This document shows positions 37,754 through 48,581 of a stretch of DNA of 64,000 nt, one piece after another. The stretch spans positions 310,001-374,000 of the forward strand of contig NZ_JACVCV010000002.1 of assembly GCF_017811155.1 (NCBI RefSeq). Reading direction: 5' to 3'. The notes under the pieces were generated by a model. That model saw only the letters and a program-made list of their open reading frames with translations, was not told the DNA's origin and made no database searches. A program made the position numbers and the translations under genes. This stretch comes from Lunatimonas salinarum (GTDB lineage Bacteria > Bacteroidota > Bacteroidia > Cytophagales > Cyclobacteriaceae). How positions within the stretch are numbered: position 1 is the stretch's first letter; each line of letters begins with the position of its first letter.

Positions 37754-40700
37754 CTAAGGACTAAGGGGTCGCTCGCTCCCATCAAACCCAAAGATCCTCA
37801 AACGTTTGATCCCTGCGGGCAATGCCAGCCTACGGGTACTCTGGGACATAAACCCCGACCCGTGGTAAAACTCAACCTTTCGCTGACGACCATCTTTCCA
37901 CTCCAACAAAGCGTATTGATCTCCTTGCTTTGGTTCAAAAACAGGGTTACCGGAAATAAATGGAGCTGAAAATACTCGCAGCGCTCCCCTATTTTCAGAA
38001 GCCGCATACAGGGCATGATCCGAACCCAACCAGAGATTCACGAGTGCTTTCCCATCTCCGGGAACCAAAAAACCACTTTCCATAGAGCCCTTGGCCTCAA
38101 ATCCCCCCGAACCATCCCCCTGTAACCAAAGACCCGTATGGGCATCCATCCTACCTGAAAAGACCTCGTTCCCATAGTCATTGCCAATGAGTAACACATC
38201 CAAAAAACCATCTCCGTCTAAATCATCCACACGCATTCCATAGACCGGGCCAATCTGTGCGGCTACTGGTAATGCACTGCATACAAAGGATCCCTCTCCG
38301 TTGTTATCCAAATACACGCTCTTAAACGTATTGGCAGTCAAGACCATAGCACCTTCCAGCAAATCGGGTTCGAGCACCTCGTCCAGTGCAGCTTTACCAT
38401 AGTCTTTGTAGTTCAGAAACTTGCGCCTAAACAGGGGACTCTGACCGTATAGGTCGTCCCAAAAATGCACCGGAAAAGATTGATATCCGCCGTCTAGATC
38501 CTTGAAATACGCAAAAAGAACCGGATCCAAGCTTTGATTTTGGTCAAAATCCTTTGCATATAGCTTGATTGGACGCTGTTTCGTCACCCCGTACAAATTA
38601 TTCACCCCCCAGTTACCGACAACATAGTCCATATCTCCGTCATTATCAAAATCTCCCGCTGCAATTGCTGTCCACCATCCACTAAGGTTATCCAAACCCG
38701 TACGCTCAGCTTTCTGGAACCTCCCACCCTGATTGAGGTAGATGGTGATATCCATAAATTCTCCTACAAGCATCAGATCGGATAGACCATCCCCATTCAC
38801 ATCCGTCCACAATGCGTCACTCACCATGCCAATGTGCATCAGTCCGGGTGCAAGTGAGTCGGTGACATCTTCAAACCCCCTGCCCGTATTCTTAAGAAGT
38901 AGGTTGGTACCGGGTAGCGGGTACTGACTCTGTCCGGATCGACCTCCCACAAAAAGATCCAACAAGCCATCCCCATCAAAATCCGCAGCTCGAACACACG
39001 TAGTGCTAATGGCTTTATGTGGAAGCGCACCATTTAACCTCGTAAAATTACCAGAGCCATCATTTTCATAAATCCTATCCAGGTACACGTCGTTCCCCAG
39101 GGCATACTCTATACTTCCGCTACCAAGGTATAGGTCCAAGTCGCCATCATTGTCCATATCGAAAAGAAGCAACCCCGTATCCTCAGGTAGCTTATCACCA
39201 TCAAGAAACCCGACCTCTTTCTGAAAATGACCCTGCTCATCCTGCACGAAAAGTGCCGGAGGGTATCCTGCTGATCCCCCTATCAGCAGGTCTTCCAGGC
39301 CATCCCCATGTATATCGCCCACTGCCAGCGAAGGCCCATACTGCGACAACTTATGGGGCAGGGTTCGCTGCAAATTATAATCTATATAGTCCCTTTCCAC
39401 GTGTTGAAATCCCAACCCCAAGGAGTCCGATAGCTGCAAAAGTACCGCAGGCCCCTTCTTCGGTGTAAAGGGAAAAGGCAATTGGGAAATCGGTATCGCT
39501 GCCGCATCCGCTATGGATACTTCGATCACCTGATTGGGCGATGGCACAGCGACCTCTTGATATAGGCCCTCCTGCCAATAAACCCTTACTGCGTTTACCT
39601 GCGTTTGCTTGCCCAAGCCCACATGGACGATTTCTTCCACTGAGGACATGTATCCCCTCATTACTTGATGCTCGTGATAGTGAAGCTCCCCACTTCCGGT
39701 CACAACCACCACCTTGGCACCTAGTCCCTGAGGATTAGAAGCCGTACCATTTAGTCTAATTCTCAACCAATTACCGGATGAATCCCGAGAATTCAGGGTA
39801 TTTTCAAACACAAAAGCCTCTTCGTTGATATTGCTTACCACATAGTCCAAGTCTCCGTCCAAGTCCAGGTCTGCGAAGACAGCCCCATTTGAAAAGGAAG
39901 GTTGGGCGAGCCCCCATTTGTGGCTCACATCGGTAAATGTCAGGTCACCCCGATTTTGAAAAGCATAGTTGGGGATTTTTACGACAGGGATGGAATCAAG
40001 TAATTGGCTCGCAGGAGCGGACACCCCCATATTTGCCCGGAAATTGGTGAAATCTTTGTCGGTAATATCCCGGGGATATCCATTTGTAATTAAGAGGTCT
40101 CGAAAACCATCATTGTCCACATCGACCAAAAGTGGAGACCAGCTCCAGTCAGTCTGATATACCCCTGCCATCATCCCAATTTCGCTAAAAGGGATTCCAG
40201 TACCATTGTTCAAATGCAGCATATTACGAATATACTGATATTGATACCCCCATGATTCATTCTGCACGTAGGTCTGATAGGAGGTCTTACTGATGGTCGT
40301 CTTCTTCCTAAAATTCGATTCCGCCAACATGTCCAAGGTCAATAGGTCAAACAGCCCATCGTTATTGATGTCACCGGCATCAACCCCCATCGAAAAGTGG
40401 CTTTGATGCCGAATGTACCGTTCTATTTCGTTTTGAAACGTGCCATCTTGCCGATTGATATAGAGAATATCGTTGGATAGGTAATCGTTGCTGACGTAAA
40501 TGTCCGGCCACCCATCTTGATTAAAGTCCGCCACGGCGACACCTAGACCATATCCTTCAATCCTAATACCTGCATTCAATCCAATATCGCTAAACGAACC
40601 ATCCCCGTTATTTTTATATAATCGATCTGTGTTGCCGGCCGAACCGTCAGTGATCTTATTCCGGTATACGCCCGGCAGGGAGGTTACCAACAGGTTGTTA

Positions 40701-41293
40701 AGAACATACAGGTCAAGCAGCCCGTCGTTATCGTAGTCAAAAAATACGGCTGCCATACTATACCCGGTATCATCTATTCCGTATTCTCCGGCCCTCTCTA
40801 CGAACACCGGAATACCTTCCTCATTTGTACCTTGATTGACAAAAAGTTGGTTCCTGCGCTCAGCCACTTCCTTCTTCATTGCAGCACAAACGTAAATGTC
40901 CATCCATCCATCTCCGTTGATGTCCACCACGGTCACCCCGGTACTCCAAAAAGCGCCGCCCCCTACTCCAGCTGCCTCGGTTACCTCCTCAAAACTAAGC
41001 GCTCCTTGGTTCAAAAAAAGCTTATTTTCCACTTCATTCCCAGCAAAAAAAAGATCCTGTAGTCCATCGTTGTTAAAGTCTCCAACTCCTATTCCCGCTC
41101 CGTTGTAAATAAACTCCTCTGTAAGGATATTCACGGAGTCAGACTCCGAGATCATGTTGGCAAAACTTATTCCTGTTTGCGCCGAAGGCAGTAGCCTAAA
41201 AAGCTTATCTGGAGATTCATGTGGCCCTTCACATCCAAATAGGATGATAGAAGCAGCTAAAAGCCATGAAAGTGAGCATAGATTGGGATACAT
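37754..41293 (-). CDS. FG-GAP/VCBS-repeat lipoprotein with ASPIC/UnbV domain
   Basis: 1179-residue surface lipoprotein; signal peptide ends at Cys21 (ASIILFGCEG). It has many FG-GAP/VCBS beta-propeller repeats with Ca-binding D-x-D-x-D-G motifs (VGDFNNDGLQDL, FADLDLDGDLDY, AADFDGDGLLDL) and a central ASPIC/UnbV domain around residues 505-580 (NWLRIRLNG to VRVYWQEG). Proteins of this type commonly sit beside SusC/SusD pairs in Bacteroidota. Their role in glycan binding or surface adhesion is inferred. A terminator separates it from susD. Confidence 0.93.
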   Translation of the reverse strand: MYPNLCSLSWLLAASIILFGCEGPHESPDKLFRLLPSAQTGISFANMISESDSVNILTEEFIYNGAGIGVGDFNNDGLQDLFFAGNEVENKLFLNQGALSFEEVTEAAGVGGGAFWSTGVTVVDINGDGWMDIYVCAAMKKEVAERRNQLFVNQGTNEEGIPVFVERAGEYGIDDTGYSMAAVFFDYDNDGLLDLYVLNNLLVTSLPGVYRNKITDGSAGNTDRLYKNNGDGSFSDIGLNAGIRIEGYGLGVAVADFNQDGWPDIYVSNDYLSNDILYINRQDGTFQNEIERYIRHQSHFSMGVDAGDINNDGLFDLLTLDMLAESNFRKKTTISKTSYQTYVQNESWGYQYQYIRNMLHLNNGTGIPFSEIGMMAGVYQTDWSWSPLLVDVDNDGFRDLLITNGYPRDITDKDFTNFRANMGVSAPASQLLDSIPVVKIPNYAFQNRGDLTFTDVSHKWGLAQPSFSNGAVFADLDLDGDLDYVVSNINEEAFVFENTLNSRDSSGNWLRIRLNGTASNPQGLGAKVVVVTGSGELHYHEHQVMRGYMSSVEEIVHVGLGKQTQVNAVRVYWQEGLYQEVAVPSPNQVIEVSIADAAAIPISQLPFPFTPKKGPAVLLQLSDSLGLGFQHVERDYIDYNLQRTLPHKLSQYGPSLAVGDIHGDGLEDLLIGGSAGYPPALFVQDEQGHFQKEVGFLDGDKLPEDTGLLLFDMDNDGDLDLYLGSGSIEYALGNDVYLDRIYENDGSGNFTRLNGALPHKAISTTCVRAADFDGDGLLDLFVGGRSGQSQYPLPGTNLLLKNTGRGFEDVTDSLAPGLMHIGMVSDALWTDVNGDGLSDLMLVGEFMDITIYLNQGGRFQKAERTGLDNLSGWWTAIAAGDFDNDGDMDYVVGNWGVNNLYGVTKQRPIKLYAKDFDQNQSLDPVLFAYFKDLDGGYQSFPVHFWDDLYGQSPLFRRKFLNYKDYGKAALDEVLEPDLLEGAMVLTANTFKSVYLDNNGEGSFVCSALPVAAQIGPVYGMRVDDLDGDGFLDVLLIGNDYGNEVFSGRMDAHTGLWLQGDGSGGFEAKGSMESGFLVPGDGKALVNLWLGSDHALYAASENRGALRVFSAPFISGNPVFEPKQGDQYALLEWKDGRQRKVEFYHGSGFMSQSTRRLALPAGIKRLRIFGFDGSERPLSP

Positions 41294-41383
41294 TCAAGGA
41301 GGTAATTAATAGGTTCTATAGGCTAAGACGCAATCCAAATGTACAAATTTCACCCCATAATTGGAATCAAGTGAAATAAAAAG

Positions 41384-41408
41384 AAAAGGCGGGTAAAACC
41401 CGCCTTTT
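41384..41408 (-). terminator. Terminator of the susC-susD operon
   Basis: Stem AAAAGGCGGGT / ACCCGCCTTTT with a 3-nt loop, 20 bp after the susD stop. The outer A/T pairs give a T-run on both strands, so it can act in both directions. Confidence 0.85.
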
Positions 41409-41427
41409 CAAAATAATGCTGCACTGA

Positions 41428-43215
41428 TTAAGGAAATGCAGGATCCTGTGTGAGTGTAGGTGTGCCCTCTGCAAAAGAACGCTCGATGGCTTCCAACGGT
41501 ATGGGGAAGTATTCGTGTACTCCCTTCTGAAATTGCGCTTGACTTAGGTAGGATCTTCTGGTACGCTCCACTGTCAAGTATTCAGAAAGCACTTCGGCCG
41601 CAACCCCCCATCGTTGAAGGTCGAAAAACCGATGACCTTCCATTGCGAATTCCAGACGTGTCTCCATCCGAACAGCCTCCCTTGCGACACCTTGATCCGT
41701 CCAAGGCTGGTCATAGGTACTGATTACGTAATTGGCTGCCGGTTGACCTTCCACGATGGTGAAGTCATTTCGTTCCGCTCCCTGTGTCGCAAGAGGCACA
41801 AACCCGGCAGGATTGGCTGCTCTAGCACGGATTAAATTGACCAATTCACGGGCTCGTTCCAAATTACCCAGCTCTACCTCCACCTCAGCGAGCCAAAGAA
41901 TCACCATGCCCAAACGCATGATTCGGTAGTTATTAGCGGATAATCGGGGGTTTGGACCAATACCAAAGAATGCTGGTTCTGCTACGTGCTTCTTTGGTGA
42001 GTAAGGCCCTGCATAGGCCTGATCGCGGATAAAATCCCTATTGTGAATCTTGTACCCTTTGTAAAGAATGCCTCTTCTGCCAACGGTGTGATCCAAACGG
42101 GGATCCAAGGGACCTTGATAAGGAGTGAAAGGCGCATTCAATGCGATTCCCTCATCACTGGTTACATTTTCATCGTTATAGGAGGTCAATAGTGGCAACC
42201 CGTCGGCACTGGTTCTATAGGCGTTTACCAGGTTTTGAGTAGGCTGATAGAATCCACAGCAACCCCAGGGGTCGGTATAGGGATAGTTCAACGTGGTACC
42301 TTCGTTTGCGGCCTGAGTGGTCGCAGAAGAAATGGAGTACTGCACCTCGTATATGGACTCCTCATTGTTTCTTCTTCCTACGAGGAAGTTTTCCTCAAAC
42401 GTAGGAACGAGCGAAAAACCACCATTGTTGAGGATGTCTTCCAAAAGCGGCTTGGCTTCTTGCAGCTTTGCGGTATTGGCCGCACCGGTATCTTGATTCC
42501 AACCCTGAAACATTTTCGCTTTGGCTAAAAAAGCCATCGCAGCCCACTTGGTTGGTCTACCTGGATCTGTCTGCGTTTCCGGCAGCACATTCATAGCCGC
42601 CTCAAAGTCCGCCTCTATATCCGGCCATATTTCCCGGTCGTTTGGCACTTTACTACTCTCTAGGTCATCCAAGACAAACGCATTGTCGTCTATGTAGGGA
42701 GCCCGTCTCCACATTTTCCGTGCCTCAAAATGGAAGAATCCACGCAAAAACCTGGCTTCGGCGACAATTTGCGCCCTTCGTTGATCCGAGACTCCCTCTA
42801 CATCCTTAAGGGTATTGATCGCATCGTTTGCACGCGCCACACCCTTGTAAACAGCCCGCCATTTGTTACGAATGTGAAGGTTGGTTGCCTGGAAATCATA
42901 CGTTTCCAAAAACGACTGCTCCGGCTGATCACCGGCATCGGTTCCTTTATATGCATCGTCTGAAACGACACCTCCATATACCCAGTTTTCAATGGTTCCA
43001 TTCCAGCTGGATTGTCCGTCTAGTCCAAATCCATCTACCATGGCATAAGCACCCAACAAGATCCCCTCAACCCCCTGTGGGTTGGAAAGCCCTACGGTAC
43101 TGAATTGTCCTTGGGGCTGCGTTTCAAGGAATCCCTCACTGCATGATACGGTAGTCGCACCGACCAAAAGACCCGCAGCTAACAGCCTTGTATAGTTATT
43201 TATTGCTTTCTTCAT
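41428..43215 (-). CDS. SusD/RagB-family nutrient-binding lipoprotein
   Basis: 595-residue SusD-like outer-membrane lipoprotein. Signal peptide with lipobox LLVGATTVSC; TPR-type helices in the first half (IVAEARFLRGFFHFEARKMW); C-terminal RagB/SusD signature (LEFAMEGHRFFDLQRWGVAAEVLSEYL-like region, about 520-545). It closes over the SusC channel and captures oligosaccharide or peptide ligand. It is 12 bp downstream of susC. No glycoside hydrolase genes flank the pair, so the substrate cannot be guessed. Confidence 0.96.
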   Translation of the reverse strand: MKKAINNYTRLLAAGLLVGATTVSCSEGFLETQPQGQFSTVGLSNPQGVEGILLGAYAMVDGFGLDGQSSWNGTIENWVYGGVVSDDAYKGTDAGDQPEQSFLETYDFQATNLHIRNKWRAVYKGVARANDAINTLKDVEGVSDQRRAQIVAEARFLRGFFHFEARKMWRRAPYIDDNAFVLDDLESSKVPNDREIWPDIEADFEAAMNVLPETQTDPGRPTKWAAMAFLAKAKMFQGWNQDTGAANTAKLQEAKPLLEDILNNGGFSLVPTFEENFLVGRRNNEESIYEVQYSISSATTQAANEGTTLNYPYTDPWGCCGFYQPTQNLVNAYRTSADGLPLLTSYNDENVTSDEGIALNAPFTPYQGPLDPRLDHTVGRRGILYKGYKIHNRDFIRDQAYAGPYSPKKHVAEPAFFGIGPNPRLSANNYRIMRLGMVILWLAEVEVELGNLERARELVNLIRARAANPAGFVPLATQGAERNDFTIVEGQPAANYVISTYDQPWTDQGVAREAVRMETRLEFAMEGHRFFDLQRWGVAAEVLSEYLTVERTRRSYLSQAQFQKGVHEYFPIPLEAIERSFAEGTPTLTQDPAFP

Positions 43216-43227
43216 TTTTCTTATGCG

Positions 43228-46200
43228 TTAAAATGTCACATTTACACCAAGAATCAGATTTCTGGATACCGGCATATAGCCGCCATCAAAGCCAATGGTG
43301 TTATTGCTACCTGTTTGAATCTCCGGGTTGGTACCCGAATAATTGGTAAGGGTGAACAAATTCTGGCCTTGGAAATAGACGGATGCCCTGTTCATTCCCA
43401 ACTTACTCAGCACATTTTGGGTTAGGTTGTAAGTGAGCTGTAGGTTCCTGAGTCGGAAGTAGGAACCATCTTCGATAAAATAGGTAGAAGGCCTACTACT
43501 AATCTGGTCATTGGAGTCCATGATCGGTACTGTGCCACCTGGGTTTTCTGGAGTCCAAGCATCATATAGTGCTCGTCGCGATTTATTACCCTGGAAGGTA
43601 TTGAAGTCTGTCCAATACCTCATGTAGTTAAAGATGTCATTGCCGACAGAACCATTCCCAAATAAGGTCAGGTCCCAGTTTTTATACCCCACATTGACAT
43701 TGATACCGTAAACGAAGTCAGGGTGCGGGTTACCTATAATGGTACGGTCGGCATCGGTGATGATTCCGTCTCCATTGACATCCTCCACTTTGAACTTACC
43801 AACGGCATTGTAATTTCCATAGGGTGGGTGGGCATTGACCTCTTCCTGTGTTTGGAATATACCCTCATTTCGGTATCCAAAAAAGGAAGATATAGGGAAT
43901 CCTTGCTGTGTCACCGTAACAGAGGGAACCCTGGTAGAGGCTCCAAACAGCACATTGTCTTCATTTTGTGCCAATCTGTCTACGTTGTTTCGGTACATGG
44001 AATAGTTAGCTGAAACATTCAAGCGAAGGTCTCCACCTAAGTAGGTTTCGCTGTATCCCAAGTTCAGGTCAAGTCCTCGGTTGGTCATTTGTCCGATGTT
44101 AACAAACGGTGCTACCGCGTCACCATGGCCATAACTAATAGGTACCTGAAAAAGCATATCTGTGGTTACCCTGTTCCACACGTCCAATTCGAAGAAGAAT
44201 TTGCCATCCAAAATCTCCACATCAAGTCCAAGGTTATTGGAAGTAGTTGATTCCCAACGAGCATTTGGATTTCCAAAGCGGGCTGCATCAAAACCCAGTG
44301 CGGGAGTAGACGAAGATCCATCAATAGGAAAACCGGAATTAAATATGTTGGTACGGTAGGTGGTATAAGCGTTGTAATCCCCGATTAGCTGATTTCCTGT
44401 CTTACCCCAGCCGTAACGCAGTTTCATGTCAGATACGAAAGGAAGTGCGTTGGCGATGAAATCTTCATCAGAAAGCCTCCAACCCAAACTAAATGCCGGG
44501 AAGGTTGCATTTCGGGACGCTTGTAGAAATCGCGAAGAACCGTCATTTCTCAAAATGAACTGAACGAGGTATTTACCATCATAGTTATAGTTCAGCTGCC
44601 CAAATTGGGAGTACAGTCGGTAGTCGTTCACTACTCTACCAAAGTTAGTCGCAGTATTGGGGTCACCCAAATCGAGGTAACCTATTACCGGTACTGTTTC
44701 AAACGCATAACGCTGCCGCTGACCTCCGAATATCTCGCCGAATTCTTTGATCGCCTCAATACCTACGTACGCGTCAAAGTTATGTACTTCGTTAAACGTT
44801 TTGGCATAGCTGACAGTGTTAGTCCAAACCCACTGATAAGTGTACTCGTGCTCGGAAGAGGAACTGTTTACGAAGTTACCTTCCACGTATTCCGGTTGAG
44901 GCCTTCCAATAAACCTCCCTCTTCTGGTATTGGCATCTACTCCTAAGCTGGTCTTCACTTCAATATTATCGGTAATCTGATAGGACCCGTAGATGTTACC
45001 AAAAGCGCGCAAAGAAAGATTTCGGTTATCCTGTGCCCTGGAGAGTACCGCCACTGGATTGAAGTTGTTACCTAGGTTAGCCCCCCTACTTCCGGCAAAA
45101 TTGCCCATAATGTCATATACGGGAAGCAAGGGGTGCTGTAGAGAGGCACTGAAAACCGCATTTTGCTCCGCATTATTGCCGGCAACGCCATTTCCAAATC
45201 CACCCTTTCGCTGACCTACCGTGACAGAAAGGTTTTCACCTAGCGTCAATTTTCCATTAAGTGCTTTAAACTCTGTATTTGCACGCACGGAATACCGATC
45301 ATACCCAATATCCTTTACGATACCCTCTTGGTTAAAGTAATTCACAGAAAGCGCGTATCGACCGTTCTCTGTACCTCCTGATGCAGTAACTTGGTAGCTT
45401 TGTATAGGCGCAGAGCGGGTAACCTCGTTCCACCAGTTGGTATCAGCCGCTCTGGTAATCGGATAAATATTCCCTGGCTGCAAAGCATACAGCGAGGGGT
45501 CTGTTCTTGGGTCTCCCGTCATCGCACCACTGGGGAATACATAATCCGGAAGACTGACCTCACCATTTGGTCCCCAGGTGTACTGCCCGTGCGTAGGAGT
45601 ACGACCATGAAGCGTATTGGCTAGGTATAGATACCGTCCCAGCTCTTCCGCATTCAGCGGCTCTGGACCGCGCTCCGCACGCTGGGTACCATAAAACGCA
45701 TCAAAAGCGATGGTCGGCTTACCTACTTTACCCCGCTTGGTGGTAACAATCACGACTCCGTTTGCTGCTCGTGACCCGTAGATGGAAGCCGCCGAAGCAT
45801 CTTTCAAAATCTGAATAGACTCGATATCGTTCGGATTGAGATTGCCCTGATTTTGGGTTGGAACTCCATCGATCACATAGAGGGGATCGTTGTTGTTGAT
45901 CGTACCAAACCCCCTGATTCGAACTGTTGCCCCTCCTCCTGGAGTAGCGTCATTAATGATGGTTACACCAGCGGCCCTACCCTGTAATTGCTGCGCAAAT
46001 GTGGTGGCAGGTATGGCCAAGAGATCTTCAGTATCCACCGAAGTAACAGCTCCAGTAATGTCCCTTCTGGACTGGGCACCGTATCCGGTGATCACCACCT
46101 CGTCTAGACCACTGACAGCCTGCGCCAGCGTGACATTTAGTGTAGACCTCGTACCGACTACTTCTTCCTTGTTTTCATATCCCAAAAAGGAAAAAACGAG

Positions 46201-46419
46201 TACAGCCTCGTCATTAGGTACATTGATGCGGTATTCACCGTCAATGTCTGTCACCGTACCGGTGCTCGTGCCCTTTAAAAGCACGGCCGCCCCCGGAAGC
46301 GGATCGCCAAAATCATCGGATACCACTCCGCTGATTTCCCGTTGCTGCGCAAATAGCATCGTCGCTGAAAACAGCAACAAGGCTAAGGACGCATAGAAAC
46401 TCCTGTAGATTGTTGACAT
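43228..46419 (-). CDS. SusC/RagA-family TonB-linked outer membrane transporter
   Basis: 1063-residue TonB-dependent transporter. Signal peptide (LALLLFSATMLFAQQ), carboxypeptidase-like regulatory domain (ISGVVSDDFGDPLPGAAV), plug with the DEVVITGYGAQSRRDITGAV start and VRIRGFGTINNNDPLYVIDG, then a 22-strand barrel ending NLILGVNVTF. Partner of the downstream susD. An inverted repeat, ACCTGAA and TTCAGGT, lies about 110 bp upstream. Confidence 0.97.
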   Translation of the reverse strand: MSTIYRSFYASLALLLFSATMLFAQQREISGVVSDDFGDPLPGAAVLLKGTSTGTVTDIDGEYRINVPNDEAVLVFSFLGYENKEEVVGTRSTLNVTLAQAVSGLDEVVITGYGAQSRRDITGAVTSVDTEDLLAIPATTFAQQLQGRAAGVTIINDATPGGGATVRIRGFGTINNNDPLYVIDGVPTQNQGNLNPNDIESIQILKDASAASIYGSRAANGVVIVTTKRGKVGKPTIAFDAFYGTQRAERGPEPLNAEELGRYLYLANTLHGRTPTHGQYTWGPNGEVSLPDYVFPSGAMTGDPRTDPSLYALQPGNIYPITRAADTNWWNEVTRSAPIQSYQVTASGGTENGRYALSVNYFNQEGIVKDIGYDRYSVRANTEFKALNGKLTLGENLSVTVGQRKGGFGNGVAGNNAEQNAVFSASLQHPLLPVYDIMGNFAGSRGANLGNNFNPVAVLSRAQDNRNLSLRAFGNIYGSYQITDNIEVKTSLGVDANTRRGRFIGRPQPEYVEGNFVNSSSSEHEYTYQWVWTNTVSYAKTFNEVHNFDAYVGIEAIKEFGEIFGGQRQRYAFETVPVIGYLDLGDPNTATNFGRVVNDYRLYSQFGQLNYNYDGKYLVQFILRNDGSSRFLQASRNATFPAFSLGWRLSDEDFIANALPFVSDMKLRYGWGKTGNQLIGDYNAYTTYRTNIFNSGFPIDGSSSTPALGFDAARFGNPNARWESTTSNNLGLDVEILDGKFFFELDVWNRVTTDMLFQVPISYGHGDAVAPFVNIGQMTNRGLDLNLGYSETYLGGDLRLNVSANYSMYRNNVDRLAQNEDNVLFGASTRVPSVTVTQQGFPISSFFGYRNEGIFQTQEEVNAHPPYGNYNAVGKFKVEDVNGDGIITDADRTIIGNPHPDFVYGINVNVGYKNWDLTLFGNGSVGNDIFNYMRYWTDFNTFQGNKSRRALYDAWTPENPGGTVPIMDSNDQISSRPSTYFIEDGSYFRLRNLQLTYNLTQNVLSKLGMNRASVYFQGQNLFTLTNYSGTNPEIQTGSNNTIGFDGGYMPVSRNLILGVNVTF

Positions 46420-46993
46420 AAGCTAATTGGTTTTGGTTTAATTGTGAATTATTAATCAACATGCTCGCCCTGAACAGTCCCTTAATCTGTAGACCACCAG
46501 CGTTTGCGCATATTTTCGAGAAGAAAAACCTGAAATACAAAAATTCAGGTATAATCTAAGTGAAAAAGTTATAGAAATAATGACAATAGGTTAAAAATAC
46601 GCTTTTTGATAGGTTAAATATGCTATCCATATAATTTCGGGTTTAGTTCCTATAAAAAACAATGCTAAAAGATAAATGTTTAGAAATTTCATCTTTTATC
46701 GATTTCCAATTCTACTAAACATTTTCTTTATTTAAAAATAAATGACTCACCAAATTCAAAATCAGATTAATTAGTACCAATAAATACCGCTTATTTTTAA
46801 AATATAAAATTATGAAATAAATATCATTAATAAATTATATTTCTGATTTTTCAAAAAACATAAATTTTTTATTCTTAAAAAACATACTTATACAATATAT
46901 TATTTCTAAAAAATAAAAAAGGTTGATACAAAACATGATGCTTCCTTTCGCTCCATGAAATCGAGCATGACGTACCTGTCACACACTGGGATG

Positions 46994-47042
46994 CCCCGAT
47001 AGCTATCGGGGTAACCATGCGACCTGCCTGCCGGTAGGCAGG
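46994..47042. repeat. REP-like double palindrome
   Basis: CCCCGATAGCTATCGGGG (46994-47011) is a perfect 18-bp palindrome; CCTGCCTGCCGGTAGGCAGG (47023-47042) is a 20-bp near-palindrome. A relative with the core GGTAGGCAG occurs at 51873-51890. Dispersed palindromes like these are typical of intergenic repeat families in this phylum. Confidence 0.7.
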
Positions 47043-47124
47043 GATTCCATCTGACCGCTGAAAAACAATTTTAGACAGATGAAAAAACTTGCTGAAGATG
47101 CGCACCTCGTTATTAATAGCTAGA

Positions 47125-47157
47125 CAAAAAAAGAGGCCACCTTGTAAGGCGACCTCT
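47125..47157 (-). terminator. Terminator downstream of ugd
   Basis: On the minus strand a stem AGAGGTCGCC / GGTGGCCTCT (two wobble positions, 6-nt loop) is followed by seven T. It lies 27 bp after the ugd stop. Confidence 0.8.
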
Positions 47158-47183
47158 GAAATTTTACTGTTGGCTCTGCTGGA

Positions 47184-48581
47184 TTACCCGGCACTTCCAA
47201 TTGCATAGACTTGAAATCCAATGTTCTTTAATTTCTCCCTATCGAGAATATTTCGTCCGTCGAATACATGGGCGGGCTTCAGCATATTATCGTAAATACG
47301 TTGCCAGTCATAGGCCTTGAATTCATCCCATTCGGTCATAACCGCAATTGCGTGGGCTCCTTTACAAGCCTCATAAGGATCATTTACCACTTCAATATAC
47401 TTCCGGTTTTCCTCTGAAGACCTTGTATTAAGGTAATCCATGTCAACAAAAACCTGTTCTTCTTTCACCTTCGGATCATAGACAGAAATATTGGCTTGCT
47501 CAAACAACAAATGATCCGACACATAGATGGCTGCCGATTCTCTCGTATCGTTGGTGTCTTTTTTGAATGCCCACCCCAATAATGCAATTTTCTTTCCGTT
47601 TACGGTATTGTATAAGCTTCTTATGATCTTTTTGGCAAACCGCCTTTTCTGATGATCATTCATCTTAATCACCTGCTCCCAATAGTCAGCTACCTCATCC
47701 AGTCCATAGGATCTGGAAATATAGACTAAGTTCAGGATGTCCTTTTGGAAACAGGACCCCCCAAAACCTACGGAGGCTTTCAAAAACTTGGGGCCGATCC
47801 TACTATCTGATCCGATGGCCCTGGCCACTTCGTTGATATCCGCCTCGGTGTGCTCACAAAGCTCCGAAAGTGAATTTATCGAAGAAACTCGTTGCGCCAA
47901 AAATGCGTTGGCGGTCAATTTAGAAAGTTCCGAAGACCACACATTGGTGGTCAAAATCCGATCTCTTGGCACCCATTCCGCATAGACATCCACGAGAGCC
48001 TGAATCGCATTCAACCCTTCCGGTGTTTGATCTCCCCCAATCAACACCCTATCTGGACTCATAAGATCATCCACGGCAGTACCTTCTGCCAAGAACTCCG
48101 GATTGGAAAGGATTTGGAAATTCACACCACTCCCGGTATGATTCAAGATAGACTTGATGGTGCTTGCTGTACGAACTGGCAGCGTAGATTTTTCGACAAC
48201 AATTTTGTCATTGGTTGCCACCCTTGCTATCTGCCTAGCACAAAGCTCAATCCACTTAAGATCCGCGGCCAGTCCCTTTCCCTCTCCATAGGTTTTGGTA
48301 GGTGTGTTAACGGATATAAACACCATGTCCGCTTCATCGATGGCCCCATCCACATCGGTAGAAAAAAAGAGATTTCTGCCACGGGCCTCTGCAACCACTT
48401 CACCAAGCCCAGGTTCGTAAACCGGGATATTATTTACATCTTCGTCATTCCATGCCGCTATTCTTGCTTCATTGATATCGACTACGGTGACCTTGATCTG
48501 AGGGCATTTCTTGGCGATAACAGCCATCGTTGGTCCTCCAACGTACCCAGCCCCAATGCAACAAATTGATTTGATTTTCAT
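47184..48581 (-). CDS. ugd: UDP-glucose 6-dehydrogenase
   Basis: 465-residue NAD-dependent enzyme making UDP-glucuronate. N-terminal Rossmann motif GAGYVGGPT, central dimerisation region with [10 protein letters not shown] containing the catalytic Cys, and C-terminal UDP-binding domain ([20 protein letters not shown]). Length and the motif [14 protein letters not shown] are closer to the eukaryote-like UGDH group than to short bacterial Ugd. Start at 48581 chosen because the longer frame adds 26 residues before the Rossmann strand. It supplies uronic acid for the exopolysaccharide. Confidence 0.95.
   Translation of the reverse strand: MKIKSICCIGAGYVGGPTMAVIAKKCPQIKVTVVDINEARIAAWNDEDVNNIPVYEPGLGEVVAEARGRNLFFSTDVDGAIDEADMVFISVNTPTKTYGEGKGLAADLKWIELCARQIARVATNDKIVVEKSTLPVRTASTIKSILNHTGSGVNFQILSNPEFLAEGTAVDDLMSPDRVLIGGDQTPEGLNAIQALVDVYAEWVPRDRILTTNVWSSELSKLTANAFLAQRVSSINSLSELCEHTEADINEVARAIGSDSRIGPKFLKASVGFGGSCFQKDILNLVYISRSYGLDEVADYWEQVIKMNDHQKRRFAKKIIRSLYNTVNGKKIALLGWAFKKDTNDTRESAAIYVSDHLLFEQANISVYDPKVKEEQVFVDMDYLNTRSSEENRKYIEVVNDPYEACKGAHAIAVMTEWDEFKAYDWQRIYDNMLKPAHVFDGRNILDREKLKNIGFQVYAIGSAG

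Larger units (their letters stand above)
46420..47183. other. Long AT-rich intergenic region with palindromic repeats
   Basis: 764 bp without a supported gene. 46528-46550 has an inverted repeat (ACCTGAA / TTCAGGT, 9-nt loop) upstream of susC. 46560-46910 is very AT-rich. 46994-47042 carries two GC-rich palindromes listed separately. The right end holds the ugd terminator. Confidence 0.7.
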